From assembly GCA_040079935.1 (NCBI GenBank), contig JBEBJI010000006.1, positions 27,387 through 91,386 of the forward strand: DNA of 64,000 nt, given 5' to 3'. Origin of the DNA: Methylotenera_A sp040079935 (GTDB lineage: Bacteria > Pseudomonadota > Gammaproteobacteria > Burkholderiales > Methylophilaceae). Position 1 is the first letter of the stretch. The number at the start of each line of letters is the position of its first letter. This document shows positions 49,303-58,898 of this stretch, in pieces. Made by a program: the position numbers and the translations under genes. Below the pieces are notes generated by a model that saw nothing but the letters and a program-made list of their open reading frames with translations, was not told the DNA's origin and ran no database searches.

Positions 49303-50747
49303 TAATGTACCCTATTCGACTGCTGAATAGCCTGTTTAATGCCATCAATGTGTTCTGTTTTTAGCGCATCCCAATCAAATCGCCATTGCCAATTGCCGCC
49401 CATGGTGCCAGGAACATTCATGCGATGCTTCGCATCCAAGCCCAAAATGTCCTGCATAGGAATAATGGCAATATTGGCTTTTGTTTCAAGCGCCAATTGC
49501 ACCAAGGCTTGCGGCATATTAGGTTGCGCGCTTTTTAGCACGGCATGCAGATGATTTTTTGCGCGTTCATCCAAGGCTTGATACCAACCCAGCGTGGTGT
49601 CATTATCGTGCGTACCTGTGTAAACCACACTATTTTCCTGAATATTCTGTGGAAGATACGGATTTTTATCATCGCCGCCAAAGGCAAATTGTAAGATTTT
49701 CATGCCTGGCAGATTATATTTTTCGCGTAAAGCATCAACTTCTGTAGTAATAATGCCCAAATCTTCTGCAATCAAACTTAAATGCGGAAAATGTCCTTTA
49801 ATAGTTTTTAATAAAGCATCGCCAGGAGCCAATACCCATGAGCCTTGCACGGCAGTCTCAGAGGTAGCTGGAACTTCCCAAGCAGATTCTAAACCGCGAA
49901 AATGGTCAATGCGCAACATGTCGAACATACGATTTTGCGTGCGCATACGCCCTAGCCACCAGCTAAACCCATTGCGCTGCATGGCGGGCCAGTTGTAATG
50001 CGGGTTGCCCCAGCGCTGGCCAGTCTCGCTAAAATAATCAGGTGGTACGCCCGCCACCACTTGCATATTTTTTGCAGAATCCAGCTTAAATAAATGCGGT
50101 TTTGCCCACACATCAGCGCTGTCGAACGCCACAAAGAGTGGAATATCGCCAAACATCGCAATGTTGCGCTTATTTGCATATTTTTTAAGCGCTTGCCATT
50201 GCCGAAAAAACAAAAACTGCGTGAATTTAATCACGCCAATTTCATGCGCGTGGCGTTTTTTCACTTTCGCCATTACGGCTGCTTGTTTATTTTTGTAGGC
50301 AGTTGGCCAAGTGTTCCAACTGGTATGTTTAAACTTTTCGCGCAGCACCAAAAAGAGTGCGAAATCGCCCAGCCAAGCCAAGTTTTCGCGGCAAAAATGG
50401 ACGAACTCTTGTTGTAATTTTAAATTTTTATGTTGTTTATAATGTACATAGGCATCGCCAAGAGCCGCATGGATATTACCTTGCAGAGCATCTCGTTTTA
50501 TTAGTTTTTGCTCAACTAATTGCTCTAAACTAATAAATTTAGGATTGCCCGCATGGGCGCTTAAACATTGATATGGAGAACCATCATCGTGCGGCATATT
50601 CAGCGGCAAAGTTTGCCAAACGTGCGCACCAATGTCAGCTAAAAAATCGACAAACTTTTGCGCATCCGCACCAAAATCACCCGCTGGTAGCGAGCTGACG
50701 TGCAGTAAAACGCCTGCGCAACGTGCTTGATTTGAATTTTGTGACAT
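49302..50747 (-). CDS. malQ: MalQ, 4-alpha-glucanotransferase (amylomaltase)
   Basis: A 481-residue GH77 enzyme that moves glucan segments between maltodextrins. GH77 segments include GVLLHVSSLP at the start, FGDIPLFVAFDSADVW, MLRIDHFRGLESAWEVP (nucleophile Asp) and LIAEDLGIIT (acid/base Glu). Residues about 85-99 (DALQGNIHAALGDA) are encoded by a dispersed palindrome copy. Both ends overlap neighbours through TAATG, showing translational coupling in glgC-GH57-malQ-glk. Confidence 0.93.
   Translation of the reverse strand: MSQNSNQARCAGVLLHVSSLPAGDFGADAQKFVDFLADIGAHVWQTLPLNMPHDDGSPYQCLSAHAGNPKFISLEQLVEQKLIKRDALQGNIHAALGDAYVHYKQHKNLKLQQEFVHFCRENLAWLGDFALFLVLREKFKHTSWNTWPTAYKNKQAAVMAKVKKRHAHEIGVIKFTQFLFFRQWQALKKYANKRNIAMFGDIPLFVAFDSADVWAKPHLFKLDSAKNMQVVAGVPPDYFSETGQRWGNPHYNWPAMQRNGFSWWLGRMRTQNRMFDMLRIDHFRGLESAWEVPATSETAVQGSWVLAPGDALLKTIKGHFPHLSLIAEDLGIITTEVDALREKYNLPGMKILQFAFGGDDKNPYLPQNIQENSVVYTGTHDNDTTLGWYQALDERAKNHLHAVLKSAQPNMPQALVQLALETKANIAIIPMQDILGLDAKHRMNVPGTMGGNWQWRFDWDALKTEHIDGIKQAIQQSNRVH
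50455..50492 (+). repeat. dispersed palindrome inside malQ
   Basis: Exact loop GCATGGATATT, right arm ACCTTGCAGAGCAT, left flank GGCATCGCCAAGAGCC. Same variant subfamily as the mutL copy and read in the same frame. Confidence 0.88.
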
Positions 50748-52498
50748 TAATTTTCTTGCCCGCGTTTCATGGTACCGCTTGAAACCGTGTCATTTATTAT
50801 TCGCTCTGATTCGTTGACACTTATTGGTGTTAATAATCTGGCTGGCACGGGTTGTTTTAGCAGAGTGTAAAGATTACTCAAATTGCGGCGATACAACCTA
50901 TCAAAGCTGCTGGCGCTGGATGCGGGGTTATAATCGCCCAACCACCAAAACCAATCTGAACCTTCACACACCGAGAGTTGATCTTCACAATTTTTTTGTT
51001 CTTTTGCGCTTAATGTGCCCGCTTGCATGACTTTGTCATACACTTTTTTCGCATCGCATAAAAAATCCCAACCTACGTTTTTATCTTTATTGCCAATCCA
51101 AGTGCTTAAAGTGCCGTAAACCCAGCTACCAGCAGCGATTTCAGGCAAATTGCCACAGAAAACTTTATATGGACTTTCTTCAGGAGCCCGTACAGCTTGC
51201 AATATTTCAGATTGCGTCACCATCTCAATATTTGGATGATTTGCCAGTGCCTGATATAACTCAGTTAAAAAATAATAGCCGTTGTAGGGGTAATACTCCC
51301 ATGCGTTTTCACCGTCTAAAATCACGCTTACCACAGGATTCTCTGGTCTTTGAAAAGTAGCATGAATATGCTCCAGCTGACCAATAAAATCGCGCACTGC
51401 ATCGGTGCTGTGCAATTTGGCGTACTCAAACCCAATTCTGTCCGAGAGTCTGTCGTCCCTGAAAAAACAGACGATCTCATCTTTTTTATCGCTCACTTTA
51501 TACGGTCTATATAAGTATTCATGACGTGAAACCAGCGCTTTGCTTGGGTTGGACTTCAGCAAGCTGTGAGTTAATACGCCCTCGCCAGAGGCCGCCCATT
51601 GCACGCCTTGTTGCGCCATTAGCAATAGACTTTCCTTTGAAACAGCACCCTCTGCAGGCCACATGCCTATTGGCTTTACGCCGAATCTCTGCTGATGCGA
51701 AATTTGCGCGTCTTTGATGTGATTAATCGCCCTCGCCTCACCTCCATTGTATTGTGCATTTACTGGCAAGGCAGCGTCTGGCATAGCATCCAAGGTGCTT
51801 TTAAAATCCAATAGCAAAGGTAATATCGGGTGTTGATGCGGCGTGCTAGAAATCTCAATCTGACCGCGTTGTTGCAAAGCTTTGTAGCGCGGAATTAAAC
51901 CTGCAACCACTTCGCCTATCAAATCAAATAAAGCGCGTCGATCTTGATAACTAAAATGGCTGCCTTTTATCATCAACAATTGCACCAATTTGTTATCACG
52001 TCTAATGCTTTCACCCATCCATGCCAAATGGTACCAAACCAGTAAATCTGCTTTGTACTGACCTGAAAAATATTGCAAATTAATATCGTCGCCCGATTGG
52101 CTAGCCACCTGATAAAGATTATACAAGCGCTGATATTGCGCATAAGGCGCCAACATTTTTTCATGATGACTTTTGAAGCAGCTATCTACGATCAATTGAC
52201 ATTGATCTGCTGCAAGACCATCTAAACTTTGCTTGCCTAGCAAATCCAATAGCGGATCACGCATTTTATTCGCTTTAAACTGCGCGACGTAATCTTCCAA
52301 CTGATCCAATAAAATTGGCACAAAATTAAAGCTCACACGTGCTTTCACATTTTTTTCAAGGTGATACGCCATGTCAGAATAATCTTTTATGGCGTGTAAA
52401 TATGTCCAAGGAAGCACGTACTCACCTGAAATAGAATCGCGATAATCAGGCTGATGCATGTGCCAATACAGGGAGATTAAAAGCTTAGGAGGTGTCAT
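50747..52498 (-). CDS. GH57 glycoside hydrolase
   Basis: A 583-residue family 57 enzyme (LLISLYWHMHQPDYR at the N terminus is the first conserved region). The nucleophile Glu is in MWPAEGAVSKES and the acid/base Asp in VSVILDGENAWEYY. GH57 includes alpha-amylases, branching enzymes and glucanotransferases; which one this is cannot be told. Its place after glgC indicates work on glycogen or maltodextrin. Confidence 0.85.
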   Translation of the reverse strand: MTPPKLLISLYWHMHQPDYRDSISGEYVLPWTYLHAIKDYSDMAYHLEKNVKARVSFNFVPILLDQLEDYVAQFKANKMRDPLLDLLGKQSLDGLAADQCQLIVDSCFKSHHEKMLAPYAQYQRLYNLYQVASQSGDDINLQYFSGQYKADLLVWYHLAWMGESIRRDNKLVQLLMIKGSHFSYQDRRALFDLIGEVVAGLIPRYKALQQRGQIEISSTPHQHPILPLLLDFKSTLDAMPDAALPVNAQYNGGEARAINHIKDAQISHQQRFGVKPIGMWPAEGAVSKESLLLMAQQGVQWAASGEGVLTHSLLKSNPSKALVSRHEYLYRPYKVSDKKDEIVCFFRDDRLSDRIGFEYAKLHSTDAVRDFIGQLEHIHATFQRPENPVVSVILDGENAWEYYPYNGYYFLTELYQALANHPNIEMVTQSEILQAVRAPEESPYKVFCGNLPEIAAGSWVYGTLSTWIGNKDKNVGWDFLCDAKKVYDKVMQAGTLSAKEQKNCEDQLSVCEGSDWFWWLGDYNPASSASSFDRLYRRNLSNLYTLLKQPVPARLLTPISVNESERIINDTVSSGTMKRGQEN

Positions 52499-52536
52499 TT
52501 TAATTATACTTAACTACAAATTTAGAGATTCGCGAA

Positions 52537-53829
52537 TTATTTAGTTCCGTAAGTGACTGGACGAAATTGACCTAGCATCTCGCGCGTGACCAAAACCGTG
52601 CCTTTCTCTGAAACATAAAAACGTTTTTTATCGGCTTCCGCATCAAAGCCAATAACCATGCCTTCAGGAATATGCACGCCCTTGTCAACAACCACATTAT
52701 TAAGTTTAACATGTCGATTAATCACCGCGTTTGGCAAAATCACCGCACCTTCAATTTTACAAAAACTATGTACGCGTACGTTAGAAAACAGTACCGAGCT
52801 AATAACGGATGAGCCACTAATTAAGCAACCGCCTGAAACTAGAGAGTCAACTGCCTCACCCCTTCTGTCATCATCATTAAACACAAATTTAGCAGGCGGC
52901 AATTGTTCTTGGTAGGTCCATATCGGCCATAAATTATCGTACATATTTAGCTCTGGAATTACGCGCGTGAGTTCCATATTGGCCTGCCAATATGCATCAA
53001 CCGTTCCGACATCACGCCAATAGTGGAAACCATTTCTTGCGCCTACACAGCTATCTGCAAAGCGGTGTGCATAAACGCGCGCATTAGAAATCAAGTGGGG
53101 AATAATGTCGCCACCAAAATCATGTGTAGAGCTCTCATCTTCCGCATCACGCATCAGCTGTTCGTATAGAAAGCCTGCGTTAAACACGTAAATACCCATA
53201 CTAGCCAAGGCTTGAGTATTGTCGCCAGGCATGTGTTTTGGTTTTGCAGGTTTTTCGGCGAATTCGACAATCTTATCTTCATCATCCACTGCCATCACGC
53301 CAAAGCCTTTTGCCTCTTCAAGCGGCACATTAATGCAAGCTACTGTCATATCAGCATTATTTTTCACATGACAAGCCAACATTTGTCCATAATCCATTTT
53401 ATAAATGTGGTCACCAGCCAATATCACTACATATTCAGCTTGGCTTGCACGTAAAATATCCAAATTCTGAAATACCGCATCCGCAGTACCTTTGTACCAA
53501 TCCTCGGTATCGCGCTGTTGCGAAGCAGGCAACAAATCCACATACTCATTAAACTCACCGCGCAAAAAGCCCCAACCGCGCTGTATATGGCGCATCAGGC
53601 TGTGTGATTTGTATTGTGTGACTACGCCCACGCGGCGAATGCCCGAGTTAATGCAATTAGATAATGGAAAATCGATAATGCGGAATTTTCCGCCAAAAGG
53701 CACGGCTGGCTTAGCGCGATGACTGGTTAAGTCCTTTAAGCGACTGCCACGTCCACCTGCTAATATAAGTGCAACCGAGTTTTTGGTAAGATTGCTGACA
53801 AAACGTGTTGAATTGGTATCTTTTTCCAT
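52537..53829 (-). CDS. glgC: GlgC, glucose-1-phosphate adenylyltransferase
   Basis: A 430-residue enzyme that makes ADP-glucose, the committed step of glycogen synthesis. Family segments: LAGGRGSRLKDLTSHRAKPAVPFGG, ILAGDHIYKMDYG, FAEKPAKP, FHYWRDVGTVDAYW, followed by the left-handed beta-helix. First gene of the leftward glgC-GH57-malQ-glk operon; divergent from glgB. Glycogen synthase is not in this window. Confidence 0.95.
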   Translation of the reverse strand: MEKDTNSTRFVSNLTKNSVALILAGGRGSRLKDLTSHRAKPAVPFGGKFRIIDFPLSNCINSGIRRVGVVTQYKSHSLMRHIQRGWGFLRGEFNEYVDLLPASQQRDTEDWYKGTADAVFQNLDILRASQAEYVVILAGDHIYKMDYGQMLACHVKNNADMTVACINVPLEEAKGFGVMAVDDEDKIVEFAEKPAKPKHMPGDNTQALASMGIYVFNAGFLYEQLMRDAEDESSTHDFGGDIIPHLISNARVYAHRFADSCVGARNGFHYWRDVGTVDAYWQANMELTRVIPELNMYDNLWPIWTYQEQLPPAKFVFNDDDRRGEAVDSLVSGGCLISGSSVISSVLFSNVRVHSFCKIEGAVILPNAVINRHVKLNNVVVDKGVHIPEGMVIGFDAEADKKRFYVSEKGTVLVTREMLGQFRPVTYGTK

Positions 53830-53895
53830 GGCTTACTTTCTTCTGTTGCCGTTCAAATTACTAGTCCTGTGCATATTATAGGCGTAATAAAGCGT

Positions 53896-53901
53896 TATAA
53901 T
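53896..53901 (+). promoter_or_regulatory. possible -10 box of glgB
   Basis: TATAAT, 55 bp before the glgB start in the 127-bp glgC-glgB gap. No convincing -35 box is visible at 17 bp upstream. Confidence 0.35.
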
Positions 53902-53956
53902 CTAGCCTATTAATACTATTTTATTATGTTCTCATTACATTTAAAGACTTGCTATT

Positions 53957-56137
53957 TTGACAACTAAAACAGAACAACCCCAACTCAATTTAATTTTAGC
54001 CGCAAAGCATCACGACCCTTTCAGTTTCTTGGGCTTGCATGAGAAAGGCAAAAAATCATTTGTTTATCGTGCTTTTTTACCAAATGCAGACAAGGTTTGG
54101 CTAAAAGTTAAATCCGATTGGGCGCTATTAGAAAAAACACATCAAGATGGCTTATTTGCTTGGCAAGGTAGCATACAACCAACTTCTCCATGCTTGATAA
54201 AAGTCGAATATGCTGGAAAAACCATCGAAACGCATGATGCCTATTCGTTTGTGCCGTTTATCACGGATGATGAACTGCATTTGTTTGCCGAAGGTCAATT
54301 AAATCATGCTTACAATACCTTAGGCGCGCATGAATGCGAATTGCAAGGTATAAAAGGCGTGAGCTTTGCAGTATGGGCACCCAGCGCAGAGCGCGTAAGC
54401 GTAGTCGGCAATTTCAACAGCTGGGATGGCCGCATCAACCCAATGCGCGTGCGTGGTGGCAGTGGTGTATGGGAACTTTTTATTCCTAACCTCGCTGCAG
54501 GTGATTTATATAAATTTGAAATTCGTAATCGCAATACTGGCGCGGTTTTCACCAAAATAGACCCTTACGCACGCGAGTTTGAGTTGCGTCCAGGCACAGC
54601 TTCACGTGTCACATCAATCAATCAATTCAATTGGAATGATCAAACTTGGCTTAAAAACCGCGGTGAACTGGATTGGCTACATGCGCCATTTAACTGCTAT
54701 GAGGTGCATTTAGGCTCATGGCAGCGCAAAGGTAAAAACGAGTTACTGAGTTTTCGTGAGCTAGCAGAGAAACTAGTGCCGTATGTAGCCGAAATGGGTT
54801 ATACGCATATAGAATTGTTACCAATAACGGAACATCCTTTAACAGAATCTTGGGGCTATCAAACCACAGGTTATTTTGGCGTAACCAATCGATTCGGCAC
54901 ACCAGACGATTTACGCTTTTTTGTGGATGCTTGCCACCAAGCCAATATTGGCGTCATTCTTGATTGGGTGCCAGGGCATTTTCCAAAAGATGATTGGGCA
55001 TTGGCGCGCTATGATGGTAGCGCACTATACGAGCACGAAGATCCACGTTTAGGTGAGCATCAAGATTGGGGTACATTAATATTCAACTATGGCCGCAACG
55101 AGGTGCGAAACTTTTTAGTCAGTAACGCGTATTTTTGGCTTGAAGAATTTCACATTGACGGCCTGCGTGTCGATGCCGTTGCTTCTATGCTGTATTTAGA
55201 TTATTCGCGCAAAGCAGGCGAATGGTTGCCGAACAAGTTTGGCGGCCGTGAAAACTTAGAGGTCATTGATTTTATTAAGCAATTAAACACCATCGTGCAT
55301 CAAGATTTCCCAGGTGCGCTCACCATTGCGGAAGAATCTACTGCATGGCCAGCCGTATCACGCCCTGTGTATTTGGGCGGGCTTGGTTTCAGCATGAAAT
55401 GGAACATGGGCTGGATGAACGATAATTTAGCGTACATCGAAAATGATCCCGTGCATCGCAAATATCATCACGACAAGCTCACTTTTGGGCAGCTTTACGC
55501 CTATTCTGAAAACTTTGTGTTGCCTTTTTCACACGATGAAGTGGTACATGGCAAACATTCACTATTAGATAAAATGCCTGGTGATGGCTGGCAAAAATTT
55601 GCCAATTTACGACTTTTGCTCACGCTACAAATGACCAGTCCAGGTAAGAAACTCAACTTTATGGGCAATGAGATCGCTCAAGGGCGTGAATGGAACGTGA
55701 ATTGTAGTCTTGATTGGCATTTGCTTGAAAACCCACTGCATCAAGGCGTACAGAAACTTACGCACGATTTGAATCATCTGTATCGTGAGATAAACAGCTT
55801 GTACGAGTTAGATTTTGAAGTGCAAGGCTTTGATTGGATCGATTGCCATGATTCTGATCAATCCATTATTAGCTTCATTCGGCGCGCCCGCGATGGCAGT
55901 TTTGTTATAATAGTGCTTAATTTTACTCCTGTTTTACGGCATAATTATCGCATTGGTGTGCCAAAAAGCGGTCAATATGCTGAAGTTTTTAATAGCGATG
56001 CCGTAATTTATGGTGGAAGCAATCAAGGCAATGGTTCTGGACTACAAACGGATAATGTTGCATGGATGAATCATGCACAATCGTTACTCATTACATTGCC
56101 GCCACTTGCTGGCCTGATTTTAAAATATAAAGCATAA
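53957..56137 (+). CDS. glgB: GlgB, 1,4-alpha-glucan branching enzyme
   Basis: A 726-residue GH13 enzyme that adds alpha-1,6 branches to glycogen. N-terminal branching-enzyme and CBM48 domains (AAKHHDPFSFLGLHEKG; VWAPSAERVSVVGNFNSWDG), then the (beta/alpha)8 barrel with nucleophile Asp in GLRVDAVASML (about 404), Glu in TIAEESTAWP (about 457) and FSHDEVVHG. The start is a TTG at 53957 with no strong ribosome site; no later Met is plausible. Confidence 0.94.
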   Translation: MTTKTEQPQLNLILAAKHHDPFSFLGLHEKGKKSFVYRAFLPNADKVWLKVKSDWALLEKTHQDGLFAWQGSIQPTSPCLIKVEYAGKTIETHDAYSFVPFITDDELHLFAEGQLNHAYNTLGAHECELQGIKGVSFAVWAPSAERVSVVGNFNSWDGRINPMRVRGGSGVWELFIPNLAAGDLYKFEIRNRNTGAVFTKIDPYAREFELRPGTASRVTSINQFNWNDQTWLKNRGELDWLHAPFNCYEVHLGSWQRKGKNELLSFRELAEKLVPYVAEMGYTHIELLPITEHPLTESWGYQTTGYFGVTNRFGTPDDLRFFVDACHQANIGVILDWVPGHFPKDDWALARYDGSALYEHEDPRLGEHQDWGTLIFNYGRNEVRNFLVSNAYFWLEEFHIDGLRVDAVASMLYLDYSRKAGEWLPNKFGGRENLEVIDFIKQLNTIVHQDFPGALTIAEESTAWPAVSRPVYLGGLGFSMKWNMGWMNDNLAYIENDPVHRKYHHDKLTFGQLYAYSENFVLPFSHDEVVHGKHSLLDKMPGDGWQKFANLRLLLTLQMTSPGKKLNFMGNEIAQGREWNVNCSLDWHLLENPLHQGVQKLTHDLNHLYREINSLYELDFEVQGFDWIDCHDSDQSIISFIRRARDGSFVIIVLNFTPVLRHNYRIGVPKSGQYAEVFNSDAVIYGGSNQGNGSGLQTDNVAWMNHAQSLLITLPPLAGLILKYKA

Positions 56138-56202
56138 TGAAACCAAAGTAATTTAATAAATAACATTAAATATAAACTATAACTAATTGTTTTAATTAAT
56201 AA

Positions 56203-57855
56203 ATGACATCACTTACCAACTATCCCGTATGGGATAAACTTTGTGCGCATCAGAAAACTATTGTGCCATTGCACATGCGTGATTTGTTCGCAGCTGACCC
56301 AAAACGCTTTGATAAATACAGTTTAAAATTTGCCGATTTGCTGTTTGATTACTCCAAACATCGCATCACTGATGAGACTTTACCTTTGCTTTTTCAAATG
56401 GCGCGTGAAGCAAAAATAGAGGAATCACGCGACAAAATGTTTTCGGGTGAAAAAATCAACATCACCGAGAATCGCGCAGTATTGCACACCGCTCTGCGTA
56501 ATCGCAGCAACATGCCTGTTTACGTCGATGGTCATGATGTCATGCCAGATGTTAATGCAGTGCTTAAACAAATGCGGGCATTTAGTGAGCAAGTGCGCAG
56601 TGGCAAATGGCTTGGATATACAGGCAAACGCATCACCGATATTGTCAACATTGGCATTGGCGGCTCAGATTTAGGCCCTGTTATGGTCTGCAATGCCCTT
56701 AAGCCTTACGCCAGCCCAGATTTAAACATCCATTTTGTATCTAATATCGATGGTGCACATTTGATGCTTGCGCTAGAAAAATGCAAAGCTGATACCACGC
56801 TGTTTATCGTCGCATCCAAAACTTTTACCACGCAAGAAACCATGACCAATGCGCATTCTGCGCGCACTTGGTTTTTAGAATCTGCCAAAAGTGAGGCTCA
56901 CGTGGCCAAACACTTTGTGGCGCTATCTACAAATGCCAAAGCCGTCGCAGAGTTCGGCATTGACCCCGCCAACATGTTCGCATTCTGGGATTGGGTCGGT
57001 GGCCGATACTCACTATGGTCTGCCATCGGATTATCTATTGCCTTGTACGTGGGCATGGATAACTTTGAAGCACTACTAAGTGGTGGCCATGAAATGGATA
57101 TTCATTTCAAAACGGCGCCGTTAGAGCAAAATATGCCCGTGATTATGGCGTTGATTGGTATTTGGTATAACAATTTTTTTCATGTCGATACGCAAGCGAT
57201 ACTACCATACGATCAAGGAATGGCACGCTTCCCAGCCTATATGCAACAAGCTGACATGGAAAGCAATGGCAAATTTATTTGCCGTGAAGGCACCCGCGTC
57301 AAATACAAAACTGGCCCAGTGATTTGGGGTGAGGCTGGCACCAATGGTCAACATGCGTTCTACCAACTGATACACCAAGGCACACAAATTGTGCCTGCCG
57401 ACTTTTTAATGCCAGTGCATAGTCATTATGCCATTGGCAAACATGGATATGCGCATCACAAAATTCTGCTGGCTAATTTCTTGGCGCAAACGCAATCATT
57501 AATGCTAGGTAAAACTAAAGATGAAGCGCGCTCAGAGCTTGAAAAACAAGGCTTACGAGGCAAAGAATTAGAAGATTTACTGCCACACAAAGTGTTTGAA
57601 GGCAATCGCCCGACGACTTCAATTTTGTTCGACAAACTCACGCCGAATACGCTCGGCAAACTGATTGCGCTCTATGAGCACAAAATTTTCGTGCAAGGCA
57701 TGATGTGGGATATCAACAGCTTCGATCAATGGGGCGTGGAATACGGCAAGCAAATTGCGCAACAGATTTTGCCACAACTCACCAGCGACGAAGTTGTGAG
57801 CAACTACGACAGCTCTACCAATGGGCTGATAAATCACACAAAAAAATTAAGATAA
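56203..57855 (+). CDS. pgi: glucose-6-phosphate isomerase
   Basis: A 550-residue enzyme that interconverts glucose-6-phosphate and fructose-6-phosphate. NIGIGGSDLGPVM and the Glu-bearing FWDWVGGRYSLWSAIGLS segment are the family signatures. It follows glgB by 65 bp and connects the Calvin/gluconeogenic carbon flow to glycogen. A dispersed palindrome begins 14 bp after its stop. Confidence 0.95.
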   Translation: MTSLTNYPVWDKLCAHQKTIVPLHMRDLFAADPKRFDKYSLKFADLLFDYSKHRITDETLPLLFQMAREAKIEESRDKMFSGEKINITENRAVLHTALRNRSNMPVYVDGHDVMPDVNAVLKQMRAFSEQVRSGKWLGYTGKRITDIVNIGIGGSDLGPVMVCNALKPYASPDLNIHFVSNIDGAHLMLALEKCKADTTLFIVASKTFTTQETMTNAHSARTWFLESAKSEAHVAKHFVALSTNAKAVAEFGIDPANMFAFWDWVGGRYSLWSAIGLSIALYVGMDNFEALLSGGHEMDIHFKTAPLEQNMPVIMALIGIWYNNFFHVDTQAILPYDQGMARFPAYMQQADMESNGKFICREGTRVKYKTGPVIWGEAGTNGQHAFYQLIHQGTQIVPADFLMPVHSHYAIGKHGYAHHKILLANFLAQTQSLMLGKTKDEARSELEKQGLRGKELEDLLPHKVFEGNRPTTSILFDKLTPNTLGKLIALYEHKIFVQGMMWDINSFDQWGVEYGKQIAQQILPQLTSDEVVSNYDSSTNGLINHTKKLR

Positions 57856-57868
57856 TTACTTAAAAAAT

Positions 57869-57907
57869 ATGCCCTGTAACCCGCATGGATATTGGCTTGC
57901 AGGGCGT
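57869..57907 (+). repeat. dispersed palindrome between convergent pgi and sppA
   Basis: Left arm ATGCCCTGTAACCC, exact loop GCATGGATATT, right arm GGCTTGCAGGGCGT. It lies between the two stops (14 bp from pgi, 19 bp from sppA). Confidence 0.92.
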
Positions 57908-57925
57908 GCATTATTCGTATATTTG

Positions 57926-58879
57926 TTACCTTAACTGCAACCCTTTTGTCAGCGCATCAATCCCAATCGATTTCGCCATGCTTGCGCCAAGGCGTTTAGC
58001 AAAACGATCCACCACAGTTTCTTGGTAAGTGTAATCAACAATCTCTTCTTGCTTAATCACTTCGCGCGCCACGTAATCGGCACTTCCCAGAGCATCGGCC
58101 AAACCTAATTTAATACTTTGTTCGCCACTCCAAAATAAGCCGCTAAAGGTTTCTGGTGTTTCTTTTAAGCGGTTTCCTCTACCATTGCGCACAACAGTTT
58201 TAAATTGCTCGTGAATTTCATTCAGCATAGTTTGTGCGAATGCTTTGTGCTTTTCATTCACCGGCGAAAATGGGTCGAGCATAGCCTTATTCTCACCTGC
58301 AGTGAGCAAACGACGCTCTACGCCCACTTTTTTCATGGTTTCAGTAAAACCATAGCCATCCATCAACACGCCAATTGAGCCGACGATGCTGCCTTTATCT
58401 ACGTAGATTTTATCAGTCGCCACTGCAATGTAGTAGCCGCCAGAGGCGCAAATATCTTCCACCACGCCATACACGGGAATTTTAGGGTGCAACTTCTTTT
58501 GACGTACGATTTCGTCGTTGATAATGCCCGATTGTACTGGGCTACCGCCTGGCGTGTTAAAGCGCAGAATAATGCCTTTGGTGCCAGCACTTTCATAAGC
58601 ATCGTTCAAGCTAGTGATGACAGAATCGGCATTCACCTCACCACCCGCCTCAATCACGCCACTAATGTCAATTAAAGCCGTATGCGGCCCAACTGCACCT
58701 TTGCCACCCCATATCCCTAGCCCCAATATTAATAATAAAAACAAATAGGCAAAGGTAAGTCCTTTAAAAAACGTGCTCCAACGGCGAGCCGTTTGCTGCT
58801 CCTTTAAACCTGAAAGCGCGAGTTTTTCAATGGTTTGCTGTTGCCAGTTATTGTCTTTAACATTTTCTTGTTCTGCCAT
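57926..58879 (-). CDS. sppA: SppA, signal peptide peptidase (S49 family)
   Basis: A 317-residue inner-membrane serine protease that degrades cleaved signal peptides. One membrane helix (about 45-65), catalytic Ser in ICASGGYYIA and Lys in GENKAMLDPFSP. It is the short form (one protease domain). Last gene of rluC-HAD-Rieske-sppA, a gene order common in betaproteobacteria. Confidence 0.9.
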   Translation of the reverse strand: MAEQENVKDNNWQQQTIEKLALSGLKEQQTARRWSTFFKGLTFAYLFLLLILGLGIWGGKGAVGPHTALIDISGVIEAGGEVNADSVITSLNDAYESAGTKGIILRFNTPGGSPVQSGIINDEIVRQKKLHPKIPVYGVVEDICASGGYYIAVATDKIYVDKGSIVGSIGVLMDGYGFTETMKKVGVERRLLTAGENKAMLDPFSPVNEKHKAFAQTMLNEIHEQFKTVVRNGRGNRLKETPETFSGLFWSGEQSIKLGLADALGSADYVAREVIKQEEIVDYTYQETVVDRFAKRLGASMAKSIGIDALTKGLQLR

Positions 58880-58898
58880 GAATGTTCCTAAGTATTAG

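Noticed and set aside
57085..57110. ATGGATATT within pgi resembling the element loop
   Set aside because: No arms are present and it encodes ordinary Pgi sequence; a short chance match.
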